From: Thermalbibacter longus
Lineage (GTDB): Bacteria; Chloroflexota; Chloroflexia; Thermomicrobiales; Thermomicrobiaceae
DNA: 64,000 nt
Assembly: GCF_023806485.1 (NCBI RefSeq)
Contig: NZ_JAMSLR010000009.1
Coordinates: 62,001 to 126,000, forward strand
Direction of reading: 5' to 3'
The notes beneath the pieces were generated by a model. It saw nothing but the letters and a program-made list of their open reading frames with translations. It did not search any database and had not been told where the DNA came from. Positions 45,097 through 53,801 of the stretch are shown here, in pieces. Each line of letters opens with the position of its first letter. Positions within the stretch are counted from its first letter, which is position 1. Position numbers and translations under genes: made by a program.

Positions 45097-46404
45097 GTGC
45101 CCTTGCGCTTGCCGCACGCGTTCGCCGCGCTCCGGTACCGCGATTACCGGCTGCTCTGGATCGGCCAGTTCGTCTCGATGATCGGCGTCCAGATGCAGAC
45201 CGTGGCCCTCGCCTGGCTGGTCTACGATCTCACCGGCTCGGAGGCCCAGCTCGGCGGCATCGCGCTGGCCCGCGCGCTCCCGACCATCGTGCTCTCGCTC
45301 TTCGGAGGCACGCTCGCCGACCAGGTCGACCGGCGCCGGCTGTTGATCGTGACCCAGAGCACCGCCGCCGTGTTGCTGACGTGCCTCGCGCTGGCGGTCT
45401 CCGCGGGTTGGACCTCGATGCCGTTGCTCTATGGCTTCGCTCTGGCTACCTCCAGCGCGATGGCGTTCGACAGCCCGGCCCGCCAGGCACTGATCCCAGC
45501 GCTCGTGCCGCGCGAGCGCCTGACGAACGCGCTGACGCTGAATGTGCTCGCGTTCGACACGGCAGCCGTCCTCGGCCCCTCGATCGGCGGCGTTCTCATC
45601 GGCGCGTTCGGCACCGCCGCCGCGTTCTGGACGAATGCCGCGACGTACTTGGTAGTCGTTGTCGTGCTCCTTCTGATGCGGAGCAGCGTCGCGCCGCCGT
45701 CCCCGATCCGCCGCGGCTGGGCCGCCTTTGTCGACGGGCTCGCCTTCGTCCGCGAGCGCCCGATCCTCTGGCAACTGATGTTGCTAGATTTCTTCGCCAC
45801 TTTGCTGGTGTCCTCGATCGGGCTGCTCCCGGTCTTCGCGAAAGATATCCTGCGCGTAGGCCCGGACGGGCTCGGGCTCCTGTTCGCCGCCCCGAGCGCG
45901 GGAGCTATCGCCGGCTCGCTGCTGTTCGCGTTCTTGCCGACGCCGCGCCGGCCTGGCCGCATCGTCGTGCTGGTCGTGGTCGGCTACGGGACCTCGCTGG
46001 CGCTCTTCGGGCTCGCCCGCTGGTTCCCGCTGGCACTGGTCTTGCTGGCGGTGGCCGGCTCGCTCGACGCGATCAGCATGGCCATGCGCCACACTGTACG
46101 ACAACTCGCGACCCCGGACGCCTACCGCGGTCGCGTGGGAGCTCTCGCCTCCATTTTCGCCACCGGCGGACCGCGGCTCGGACAGTTCCAGGCTGGGATG
46201 CTCGCGAGCGTGATCGGGGCCCAGTGGGCGATGGTCGGCGGCGGGATCGCTTGCGTCCTGATGGCGCTCGGCTCGCGGTGGTGGGCACCGAACCTCTGGG
46301 TCTACCGCGGCGAGGAGCTACGGGAGCAGGTAAGCTCCGATGCCCGCCAGCCGTCTCGTCCGGCTGCTCCCGAGTACGACGCGGCCACAGGGCCAGGCGA
46401 GTGA
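45097..46404 (+). CDS. MFS transporter, EntS/MFS_3-like exporter
   Basis: This 435-residue protein is taken from GTG 45097 (VPLRLPHAFAALRYRDYRLLWIGQ), with GGAGG at 45082-45086. Twelve predicted helices are present. The start FAALRYRDYRLLWIGQFVSMIG and the loop GGTLADQVDRRRLL (motif A) are typical of the MFS_3 group of exporters (EntS-like, macrolide and siderophore exporters). The C-terminal 45 residues are hydrophilic. Substrate unknown. It ends near 46404 with a 363-base gap to the next gene. Confidence 0.9.
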   Translation: MPLRLPHAFAALRYRDYRLLWIGQFVSMIGVQMQTVALAWLVYDLTGSEAQLGGIALARALPTIVLSLFGGTLADQVDRRRLLIVTQSTAAVLLTCLALAVSAGWTSMPLLYGFALATSSAMAFDSPARQALIPALVPRERLTNALTLNVLAFDTAAVLGPSIGGVLIGAFGTAAAFWTNAATYLVVVVVLLLMRSSVAPPSPIRRGWAAFVDGLAFVRERPILWQLMLLDFFATLLVSSIGLLPVFAKDILRVGPDGLGLLFAAPSAGAIAGSLLFAFLPTPRRPGRIVVLVVVGYGTSLALFGLARWFPLALVLLAVAGSLDAISMAMRHTVRQLATPDAYRGRVGALASIFATGGPRLGQFQAGMLASVIGAQWAMVGGGIACVLMALGSRWWAPNLWVYRGEELREQVSSDARQPSRPAAPEYDAATGPGE

Positions 46405-46767
46405 GCCAGCGCATCACGGCGACCCTTCCCCGAAGGCATGCGGTGGACGACGCGGCACAGGGTGGAAATTCTTGCGTGAGCGCCGTCTCCCGACCGCAGC
46501 GGCGGTGCGGAGCGTCCCCGACTCGCGTCCCAGCGACCGTCAGGATCGGGACTAAAGTACTATGCGGTAAGTACTATTCCATCCGTACTGGCAGTGCTAT
46601 AGAGTGATCGTACCGTGCGCGGGCCGGTCGCTGGTACTCCAGTCACTCGCCTTATCCTCGGATCTCGCAGGGGTGACCGGAGTACCAGACCACAGACACC
46701 AGTTCGGGGGCATCCCACGTACATATCGGCTGTGGGTGCCTGGAGCGCCCTATCTACCGAGGTAGAT
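46405..46767. other. Leader region of the diguanylate cyclase gene with AGTACTAT repeats
   Basis: No gene is seen. AGTACTAT occurs at 46556-46563 and 46570-46577 (14-base period, so on nearly the same helix face), and a variant AGTGCTAT at 46593-46600. This short patch is notably AT-rich for the window. A TAGAGT hexamer at 46599-46604 could be a -10, with only a poor -35 (TTCCAT). Confidence 0.5.
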
Positions 46768-49044
46768 GTGACGATGGAGACGGAATCCAGGCTTCGCGTG
46801 CTCGTTGTGGATCCCGATACGACTCGCCGCGAGCGAATCGTGGGTCTCCTGGGGAATGCCCCCGTCGCCGCCGTAGCAGACTGGGAGACCGCCCGTGACA
46901 TCGTCAGGCAGCAACCGCCTTCGCTGCTGCTCGTTGCCAGCGAGGTGGTGGCCAGGCCCGAGCCGCTGGGGAGCGCGCACCTCCCGTTCGAGCTGGCGGA
47001 GTCGGTCGTGAAGGTCGTCATCCTGCGAGAAGGGGAGGGGGTGACGCCGGAGTTCCTGGCCTCGGGCTTCCACGCGGTGCTCTACGACCCCGTGACACTA
47101 GTCGACTGCGAACGCGTGCTGGCCCTGGCGAGCGCGATCCTGGAGCATACCGCCGATGCCGCGCGTCGCCGCCTTCGCGTGATGGAGGCGCTGCGCCAGC
47201 TCGAAGTCGAAGTCCTGGCCCTGGCAGACGTGACCCCGAACTGGCTCGGGCGCAGCCTGGAACTGCTGCGGCGTCTCCTCGGGGCTCCGGCCATTGCGCT
47301 CTGGGAACTCGTGGACGGGCCAGATCAGCTTCGCTGCCGGAGCGCCGTCGGACTTCCGGATCAGTACGTAGCGGGCGTTGAGCAAGGCTCGCTGGGACGG
47401 GCGAAGGAGATTCTGGACCTCCTCGTGCAGGCGCCGCTCCGCCCGATCGAGCTACACCCGGAATCGCCCGATCCACGCGTGGTCAGTCCGGTCGACGTTC
47501 GCCAGGATCTCGGACTGCGGCATGCACTTGCGATTCCCCTGAGAGAGGGGGCCCGTATCCGCGGCTTCATGGCGGTGTACTTCTCGGAGCAGGCTCCGTT
47601 CCTCTCCGAAGACTTGCCGCTCTACGACGCGGCCGCGAGCATCCTCGCCGCCGCGCTGGCGATCTCTCGCGCGCGTCACCAGCTCGTCGTCAGCCAACAC
47701 GTGCTCAGCGAGCTGATCGAGGGACTGTACGTCGGCGTGGTCGTCTGCGATCTCGAGGGTACCGTCCTGATGGCGAACCGGGCTGCGGCGCGCCTCATCG
47801 GTCTCGCCGATCGATCACCGGTGGGATTCTCGCTACCCGCGGTCGTGCGGACACGAACCGAGCTCCCTTGGGAGACCTGGCGACAGCTCTCGCCGGGCAC
47901 CACGTCCGACGCCGTCATCGCCCAGGTGATAACCCCCGACCACCGGCTCCGCGAGATCGAATTCCGAGTCCAGGCGATCGAGCTGCCGGACGAGCGGGCA
48001 GGCTGGGCACCGCGTCTCCAGGTGCTTCTGCAAGATGTGACGCTGGAGCGGCGCCGGTTACTGGAACTCGAGCTGCTGCAGGATCTCACGCGGATGGTCA
48101 CCGATCATCGCGACCTCGACGCGGCGGTCCGCATGGTCGCCGAGCGGCTCCAGCGCGACTTCGGGTACGCGTTGGTCGGCCTCGCCGTCCTCAGCCCAGA
48201 TCGCCAGCGCTTCATCGGACGCGCGATCCGAACGGAGGGAGCGGTCTCGTTCAACGAGTGGCTGACCACCCGAGGCGTGACTGGCCGGGCACTGCGCGAG
48301 AACCAGTCGCAGCTCGTCGTCAACGTCCGCGAGGATCCGGACTACTTCGAGCCACTCCCTGGGCTCGCGGTCGAGAGCGAGATCGTCGTCCTGCTGCGGC
48401 GCTGGGGCGAGCCGATCGGCGTACTGAATATCGAGAGCAATGCCGGGCACCGGCTCGACGAGGAAGACTTGCGGCTAGCCGAGAACGTCGCCGTCCACCT
48501 CGAACTGCTGATGGAGCAGGTCGAGCTGACGGATCGGTTGTCCCGCCAGGCGCTCACTGATCCCTTGACTGGGCTTGCTAACCGCAGGGCGTTGATCGAC
48601 CGCTTGCAACAGGTGACGCGCGACCGGCGGATCGAGACAGCCGCGGTCATGCTGATCGACTTCGACGGTTTCAAGCAGCTCAACGACCAGCGTGGCCACC
48701 TCTTCGGCGACGCAGTGCTCCAGCAGGTGGCCGACCGCCTCGTCCAGCACACCCGGCCAGACGATCTGGTCGCCCGCTACGCCGGGGACGAGTTCGCAGT
48801 GGTCGTCGTCGATGTCGGGCTTTCGGAAGCTGTCGAGGTTGCCGAGCGACTGCGGCGGGCGGTAGCCCGGGAGCCGGTCGTGCACGAAGACGTGGCCGTA
48901 AACCTGACTATCTCCATCGGGCTCGCCATCTACCCCGACCACGGGAAGACGCCCGACGATCTGATCCGCGTCGCTGACGAGGCCATGTATCGCGCCAAGC
49001 GACGAGGCGGAAACAGCATCGCCCTGGCTGGCGAGCCCGGGTGA
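46768..49044 (+). CDS. Multidomain diguanylate cyclase (receiver-like, GAF, PAS, GAF, GGDEF)
   Basis: The 758-residue protein is read from GTG 46768 (GAGGT five bases ahead; ATG 46774 is an alternative). Order: a receiver-like start LRVLVVDPDTTRRERIVGLL that has one Asp in the pocket and no clear phosphoacceptor; a GAF domain about 140-310; a PAS domain about 320-440 (LIEGLYVGVVVCDLEGTVLMANRAA); a second GAF about 450-590; and a GGDEF domain from DPLTGLANRRALIDRL. The active site is A672-GDEF and the product-inhibition site R-PD-D sits five residues before it. AGDEF proteins can be active, so cyclic-di-GMP synthesis with feedback control is likely. Soluble throughout. Confidence 0.92.
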   Translation: MTMETESRLRVLVVDPDTTRRERIVGLLGNAPVAAVADWETARDIVRQQPPSLLLVASEVVARPEPLGSAHLPFELAESVVKVVILREGEGVTPEFLASGFHAVLYDPVTLVDCERVLALASAILEHTADAARRRLRVMEALRQLEVEVLALADVTPNWLGRSLELLRRLLGAPAIALWELVDGPDQLRCRSAVGLPDQYVAGVEQGSLGRAKEILDLLVQAPLRPIELHPESPDPRVVSPVDVRQDLGLRHALAIPLREGARIRGFMAVYFSEQAPFLSEDLPLYDAAASILAAALAISRARHQLVVSQHVLSELIEGLYVGVVVCDLEGTVLMANRAAARLIGLADRSPVGFSLPAVVRTRTELPWETWRQLSPGTTSDAVIAQVITPDHRLREIEFRVQAIELPDERAGWAPRLQVLLQDVTLERRRLLELELLQDLTRMVTDHRDLDAAVRMVAERLQRDFGYALVGLAVLSPDRQRFIGRAIRTEGAVSFNEWLTTRGVTGRALRENQSQLVVNVREDPDYFEPLPGLAVESEIVVLLRRWGEPIGVLNIESNAGHRLDEEDLRLAENVAVHLELLMEQVELTDRLSRQALTDPLTGLANRRALIDRLQQVTRDRRIETAAVMLIDFDGFKQLNDQRGHLFGDAVLQQVADRLVQHTRPDDLVARYAGDEFAVVVVDVGLSEAVEVAERLRRAVAREPVVHEDVAVNLTISIGLAIYPDHGKTPDDLIRVADEAMYRAKRRGGNSIALAGEPG

Positions 49045-49303
49045 CCGCCGCCTCGAAGGGTGATCGCTCCTCCGTGCCTGGGGACGAGGCCCTCCTCATA
49101 GTCTGAAGCACCTTGTTCGCCGCGCTGTGGCATCGCGGGACGTCCCCACCCGCTCGACCGGGTGCCGAAGACGCGGCTGAGATGAAGGAACGCCAGCACG
49201 CTGCGGACCCACACGCCTCCGCGCTTTACCAGGCAACCCTCGTTACGCGAGCGAGCACCACGGAGCCTCGTGCCGAGACTGCACCGTTCGAAGGTCGGGC
49301 CGC

Positions 49304-50410
49304 TCAGGGGAGCCGCAACAGCTCGCGCGAGACGCTGTTCAGCCGCTCCGCCCCGTCCTCGGTAACCACGACCAGATCCTCGATCCGGACGCCCCAGCGG
49401 CCCGGGATATAGATGCCGGGCTCATCGGAGACGACCATGCCTGGCTCCAGGGGCTCGTCGTTCCCTTCGACCAGGTAGGGGTCTTCGTGCACCGTCAGAC
49501 CGACGCCATGTCCCAGCCGGTGGATGAAGTAGGAGCCGTAGCCGTGCTCGTGGAGGATCTGGCGCGCTGCACGGTCGACATCCTGGCAGGGCACGCCGGG
49601 TCGCATGGCGGCAAAGGCCGCTTGCTGCGCCTCGAGCACCGCCTCGTACGCATCGGCGAAGTCGGAGGATGGCTCACCGGCCACCGGCGTGCGGGTAATG
49701 TCAGAGTAGTAGCCGTAGTAGCTCCCGCCGAAGTCGATCACGACCGGATCGCCCGGCTGGATCACCCGGTCGCCGGTCTCGTGATGCGGCGAGGCACCGT
49801 TGGGGCCACTGGCGACGATGCAGAAGGCGACTTCGTGCAGGCCCTGAGCCAGCAACAGCTCGGTCAAGCGGGCTGCCACCTCGCGCTCAGTGCGGCCGGT
49901 CAGCCGCTCGTGGGCACAGAAGTACTCCCAGGCGGCGTCGGTACGCCGCGACGCCTCGCGCAGCAGCGCCAGCTCCCCGGTATCCTTGGCCATCCGCAGC
50001 CGGCGGAGCAACGGGCTAGCCCGGCGGAAGGACCGCTCGGGCAGGCGATCCTGGAGCTGGAGCAGGAAACCGCTCCAGAACTGGTCGTTGACCGCGATGG
50101 CCCGGCTCCCCGTCGACTGAACCAAGGTCACCAGGTGAGCGATCGGGTCATCGCCATCGGCCCAGACGACGAGCTGGAAGGCGCTCTCGAGGTCAGCGTA
50201 CAGGGGGGCTTCCAGCTTGGGAACGACCAGCACCGGCGGCCCGTCCCGCTCGATCACGAGAGCAGTTAGGCGCTCGCTCAGGTGTCCCGGCCTGCCGGTG
50301 AAGTAGCGGAAGTCGGCCGAGGGGCCGATCACCAGCAAGTCGATCGCCGCAGCCGCCATGAGCTGGCGAGCGCGGGCCAGGCGCTCCGGGTTCGGCGGGA
50401 GATGCTCCAT
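49304..50410 (-). CDS. M24 family metallopeptidase (Xaa-Pro dipeptidase/aminopeptidase-like)
   Basis: This 368-residue protein is taken from ATG 50410; a GTG codon immediately before it is also in frame. It has an N-terminal creatinase-like domain (1-130) and a C-terminal pita-bread domain with all five metal ligands: VIDFGG (Asp), YSDITRT (Asp), HRLGHGVGLTVHE (His), SDEPGIY (Glu) and VRIEDLV (Glu). It removes an amino acid before proline or acts on a similar imide. The upstream amidohydrolase stop (TAG) lies just before the start, so the two genes are coupled. Confidence 0.9.
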   Translation of the reverse strand: MEHLPPNPERLARARQLMAAAAIDLLVIGPSADFRYFTGRPGHLSERLTALVIERDGPPVLVVPKLEAPLYADLESAFQLVVWADGDDPIAHLVTLVQSTGSRAIAVNDQFWSGFLLQLQDRLPERSFRRASPLLRRLRMAKDTGELALLREASRRTDAAWEYFCAHERLTGRTEREVAARLTELLLAQGLHEVAFCIVASGPNGASPHHETGDRVIQPGDPVVIDFGGSYYGYYSDITRTPVAGEPSSDFADAYEAVLEAQQAAFAAMRPGVPCQDVDRAARQILHEHGYGSYFIHRLGHGVGLTVHEDPYLVEGNDEPLEPGMVVSDEPGIYIPGRWGVRIEDLVVVTEDGAERLNSVSRELLRLP

Positions 50411-50413
50411 CAC

Positions 50414-51571
50414 CTAACTCCTCTCTAACGGGTATATCCGTTCGGCGTTCGCGTGCAAGATCATCGCCGCCACTTCCAGGGCTTCCGCATCGGTGAGCAG
50501 GTCGTCGTCGACCAGCGCGCCGAGCGCTCGGGTCAGCGCGGCGCGCCAGAGGCGGGCAGCGAACCACTGGAACTCCGGTAGCCCGTGCCCGTCGGTCGAA
50601 GCCAGCACCTTGCTCGCCGGGGCCAGCCCGAGCGCCTCCTGCACCAGCGGTACCGCCTCGCCCGCGACCAGGGGCAGCGTTAACCCCAGATCCACATACG
50701 CATTTGGGTAGATACTGGCCAGGTAGGCCGCCTCGCGGACGAACGGGTAGCAGTGGAGCAGGACGATCGGGACATGCCGGTAGCGCTCCTCCTGGAACAG
50801 CGCGCGGAGCAGGGTGGGGTTGCTGGTGGGCAAGAACACGTCGTCGTCGCCCAGCCCGACATGGAGCTGGAGCGGCAGCTCCAGCTCCACGGCGACCTCC
50901 AGCGACTCCCAGAGCAGGGCGTCGATCAGCGTCTTGTGCTCCAGCCGCGAGAAGCTGCCAGCGTCGAGGTCGGCGATGACCTGGAGGAAGGCCTCGTCAG
51001 CGCTCGCGGCGTCGACTCGCTGGATCTCGAGCCCGCTGCGGTAGGCGGCGATGCTCTTGAAGGCCACGGCGCCCCCGGCCGCAGCGGCGACCAGCTCCTG
51101 GCCGAAGCGCCCCCGGAGCTCGTCCCACGACCTGACCTGCGGCAACAGGCGCTCGGCGACGGTCTCGATGCGGACGACGGGGCGCACTGGCCTGCCGATC
51201 AGCTCGGCCCATTCGCCGGGCGTGTAGCAGCGCTCTTCGTCGTAGAGGTAGTCGTCATAGCACGCCGCTAGCTTGGCGTCGTCCGCCAGAAGGCGGTGAT
51301 AGGCCGGCGGCTCATACGAGGCGCGCGCCTCGAGCACCGCGTGCTCGGTTGGGTCGGTGCCGAGCAGGCTGGCCAGCGAGCGGATCATCGCCCGGTAGGC
51401 GACCGTGTGCGGGACATCCTGCTCGACAACGTCGGGGATCGTCGACTCGGTGAAGGGCTGCCGCAGGTGAGTGGCCTTGATCTCTTGGCGGAGCCGCAGC
51501 GGCGCATGGCAGTGGTGGTCGACGAGCGGCATCTCGGCGATGTGCTCGGGCAGATAGTGGCGCGTGCTCAT
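50414..51571 (-). CDS. Amidohydrolase_2 (TIM barrel) protein of the FluG N-terminal type
   Basis: This 385-residue protein starts at ATG 51571 behind AAGGAGCTTGC. It begins with the metal motif LVDHHCHAPL. Later come LPLQLHVGLGDDDVFL, IVLLHCYPFVREAAYLASIYPNAYVDLGL and KVLASTDGHGLPE. These match the amidohydrolase half of FluG/NodGS proteins, in which this domain is fused to a glutamine-synthetase-like domain. Here a GS-family protein is encoded separately 6 kb away (43091-44422). Such hydrolases are thought to cleave gamma-glutamyl amides or related compounds. Coupled with the M24 peptidase downstream. Confidence 0.82.
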   Translation of the reverse strand: MSTRHYLPEHIAEMPLVDHHCHAPLRLRQEIKATHLRQPFTESTIPDVVEQDVPHTVAYRAMIRSLASLLGTDPTEHAVLEARASYEPPAYHRLLADDAKLAACYDDYLYDEERCYTPGEWAELIGRPVRPVVRIETVAERLLPQVRSWDELRGRFGQELVAAAAGGAVAFKSIAAYRSGLEIQRVDAASADEAFLQVIADLDAGSFSRLEHKTLIDALLWESLEVAVELELPLQLHVGLGDDDVFLPTSNPTLLRALFQEERYRHVPIVLLHCYPFVREAAYLASIYPNAYVDLGLTLPLVAGEAVPLVQEALGLAPASKVLASTDGHGLPEFQWFAARLWRAALTRALGALVDDDLLTDAEALEVAAMILHANAERIYPLERS

Positions 51572-51903
51572 GCAAGCTCCTTCGGATCGGATCCGCCACC
51601 GAAGCAGGGTAATTACCGCGGAGGATGCCCCGCGCGTCAAGGTGCGCTGACAGTCCGCCGAGCGGTGTACCAGGGGAAAGGGTGTTGATGCCTTCCCGGG
51701 ACGGTAAGGGCTGAGCCGCCGTCGGGGCAGCGCCCGGCCGAGCAGTGCCGCCCGCTCCGATGGGGCCGCCGCCCGCCGCCGGGGAAGCGCTGGCTGCACG
51801 GCGCGCGAATGGTTGCTCCGAATCGGATCGATTCACGAGTCGCACTCGCGCCCGTTGCAGGCTCGCTCGCGCCTGTGCGGAGAGCGCCCACGGCGCTGCA
51901 CGG
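51572..51903. other. Divergent intergenic region, no gene recognised
   Basis: This is 332 bases between the FluG-type amidohydrolase start and the tRNA-Lys promoter. Only unstructured GC-rich sequence is seen; open frames on both strands lack domain character. Confidence 0.45.
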
Positions 51904-51932
51904 TTGCAGTGCCGCCTATCCGCGGGTATACT
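51904..51932 (+). promoter_or_regulatory. Promoter of tRNA-Lys(CTT)
   Basis: TTGCAG (51904-51909), 17 bases, TATACT (51927-51932), 22 bases before the mature 5' end of the tRNA. Confidence 0.65.
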
Positions 51933-51953
51933 TCCGTACGGTGAGCGAGGCAG

Positions 51954-52026
<73 letters not shown>

Positions 52027-52057
52027 CCCGAGAAATCCCGATCAAGATCGGCAAATC

Positions 52058-52089
52058 GAGACGCCCCGGCAGACCGCGCGGGGCGTCTC
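52058..52089 (+). terminator. Hairpin terminator of tRNA-Lys
   Basis: GAGACGCCCC (52058-52067) and GGGGCGTCTC (52080-52089) form a perfect 10-bp stem with a 12-base loop, starting 32 bases after the tRNA. A T-run is lacking (GGCCTTCG follows). Confidence 0.6.
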
Positions 52090-52724
52090 GGCCTTCGACT
52101 GTAGCCAACACGTTCGCCTAATGCCCCAGGACGGTGTCGATCTCCCCCACCGCCTCACGGATCAGCTCCGGGGCGATGCCGTTTTGACGACCATTCTGAC
52201 GACCAATCGGGGCTCGGCATGCCCTGGGGCATGCCGTCGCCGTCTGCGTCCGCGAGCCTGACCCCTCTCGGTACCCGGCGTGCTGCTCCGGCTCGGTGCC
52301 CAGCGCGCTAGGGGCGACCAGCCCCGGGGTAAAGGTCGAGCCGCTTACCTGCCCCACTCCCGTGGCTCGCTCGCACCCTTTTGCCTCGATCGCTCCAGCG
52401 GCTGGCGTCGAGCGTCTCCTGCTCGCAACCTCCTCAATCGCCTGGTGCATCTCCCCGGCAGGATACCCTAGCATCGCCCGAACCCGGCGATCGCCGGCCA
52501 TGTTCATCCGCAGAGCGTGCGCTGCTGGGCACAGGATGGTCGCCGTGCCGGAGCGGAAGGCTCTCCTCGCCATCTGTTGATGGCGCCATGCGTTCGGGGC
52601 TGCCTCGCACGCGTGGATTGGCCAGCGGTGGCGATGACGGCCAAGGGCGCTTCCTGGAATCGCCTGCCGGCCGGCACCTAGAGCTCGATGCCGCGAGGGT
52701 AAGAGTGACTAGGTATCCTAAGGC
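52090..52724. other. Gene-free stretch after tRNA-Lys, possible integration debris
   Basis: No gene is supported. It contains a perfect 10-bp palindrome CGGCATGCCC-TG-GGGCATGCCG (52215-52236) and the short direct repeat TGACGACCATTC/TGACGACCAATC near 52186-52209. A 151-residue minus-strand frame (52118-52573) is compositionally odd and partly made of that repeat. A tRNA-adjacent location of this kind often marks old insertions, but no copy of the tRNA 3' end is seen. Confidence 0.4.
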
Positions 52725-52753
52725 TTGACAGAGCGACGGAAGCACGTTAGAGT
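52725..52753 (+). promoter_or_regulatory. Promoter of the sugar ABC importer operon
   Basis: TTGACA (52725-52730), 17 bases, TAGAGT (52748-52753), 127 bases before the first permease ATG. Confidence 0.6.
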
Positions 52754-52778
52754 AAGATTGTAAGCAGGGCAGATCGGC

Positions 52779-52798
52779 AGAGGGGAAGTTTCCCCTCT
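52779..52798. promoter_or_regulatory. 20-bp palindrome in the leader of the ABC importer operon
   Basis: AGAGGGGAA-GT-TTCCCCTCT, perfect 9-bp arms with a two-base centre, 26 bases downstream of the -10 box. The tight centre favours a protein-binding operator over an RNA hairpin. The regulator is not adjacent. Confidence 0.55.
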
Positions 52799-52880
52799 TC
52801 ACTTTGGAGAGCCGAACTGGCTCGGTTTCTTCCGAGGCTCGACGCGGCAGTCATTCCAGAGGCGTCGATCGGGCACGAGA

Positions 52881-53801
52881 ATGGTATCGACAGCTCTCCA
52901 GCGAGAAGCGGCCGCCCGGCGGCCCCGGCGGCTTATCACGTGGGAACTCTGGCTTCTCCTCCCGGCAGTCACGTACATCTTCCTGCTCATCGGTTTTCCC
53001 CTGCTACTCTCGATCTACTATAGCTTCAGCCACATCTCGGTCGGCCGGCGCGACTTCTCGTTCGCCGGCCTGGCGAACTTCCGCGCGCTGTTCAGCGACC
53101 AGGTCTTTCTCCAGGCGCTCAGAAACACGATCCTGATCACCGTGGTGGTGCTGGTCGTCGTTCTGGTGCTGGCGACGATCCTGGCCACCGCGCTCGCCGA
53201 GCGGTTTCGCGGCCGGGCAGTTATCCGCTACCTCCTGCTTCTTCCCTGGGCCGCGCCGGTCGTGATGAGCACGATCGCCTGGAAGTGGGTCTTCGATTCC
53301 CAGTACAGCGTCGTGAACTGGGTGCTGCGCCGCCTGCACATCATCGGCCCGTTCGAGTTTCCTCAGTGGCTCGGTGTCCCGAGCTTGGCTATCATCTCGA
53401 TCATCGTGGTGCAGGTCTGGCGCATCCTGCCGTTCGCCACGGTGATCACCCTGGCCGGGATGACCGCTGTCCCGCGCGAGCTGATCGAGGCCGCGCTGGT
53501 GGATGGCGCGGGGTTCTTCACCCGCCTCTTTCGCATTACGCTGCCGATCATTCGGCCGATCATCGGCGTCGCCGTGCTGTTTACCGCGCTGTTCACCTTC
53601 ACCGACATGGCCGTGGTATGGATCCTGACCCGCGGCGGGCCGTACAACACGAGCCATGTGCTGGCGAGCTGGGCCTTCCAGGTCGGTATCCTCGCCGGTG
53701 ACCTGGCCAGGGGCGCTGCGATCGCCCTCTTCATGCTGCCGGCACTGGCGGTGATCGCTGTCTGGGTGCTCCACCTCGTCAGCCGGGAGACGGCGCAGTG
53801 A
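52881..53801 (+). CDS. Sugar ABC transporter permease, MalF/UgpA type
   Basis: This 306-residue carbohydrate-uptake permease has six predicted helices (first at residues 22-47, LWLLLPAVTYIFLLIGFPLLLS) and the EAA motif VPRELIEAALVDGAGFFTRLFRITLPIIRP. It forms a heterodimer with the next gene. ATG 52881 lacks a strong ribosome site (GGGCACGAGA). The charged, Arg-rich N-terminus is cytoplasmic. No ATPase gene is present in the operon, which is usual for CUT1 systems sharing MsmK/UgpC-like ATPases. Confidence 0.93.
   Translation: MVSTALQREAAARRPRRLITWELWLLLPAVTYIFLLIGFPLLLSIYYSFSHISVGRRDFSFAGLANFRALFSDQVFLQALRNTILITVVVLVVVLVLATILATALAERFRGRAVIRYLLLLPWAAPVVMSTIAWKWVFDSQYSVVNWVLRRLHIIGPFEFPQWLGVPSLAIISIIVVQVWRILPFATVITLAGMTAVPRELIEAALVDGAGFFTRLFRITLPIIRPIIGVAVLFTALFTFTDMAVVWILTRGGPYNTSHVLASWAFQVGILAGDLARGAAIALFMLPALAVIAVWVLHLVSRETAQ

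Noticed and set aside
52118-52573. Minus-strand 151-codon frame after tRNA-Lys, considered as an integrase remnant
   Set aside because: No recombinase motif (Arg-His-Arg-Tyr or Ser) is recognisable, and part of the protein is encoded by a short DNA repeat.
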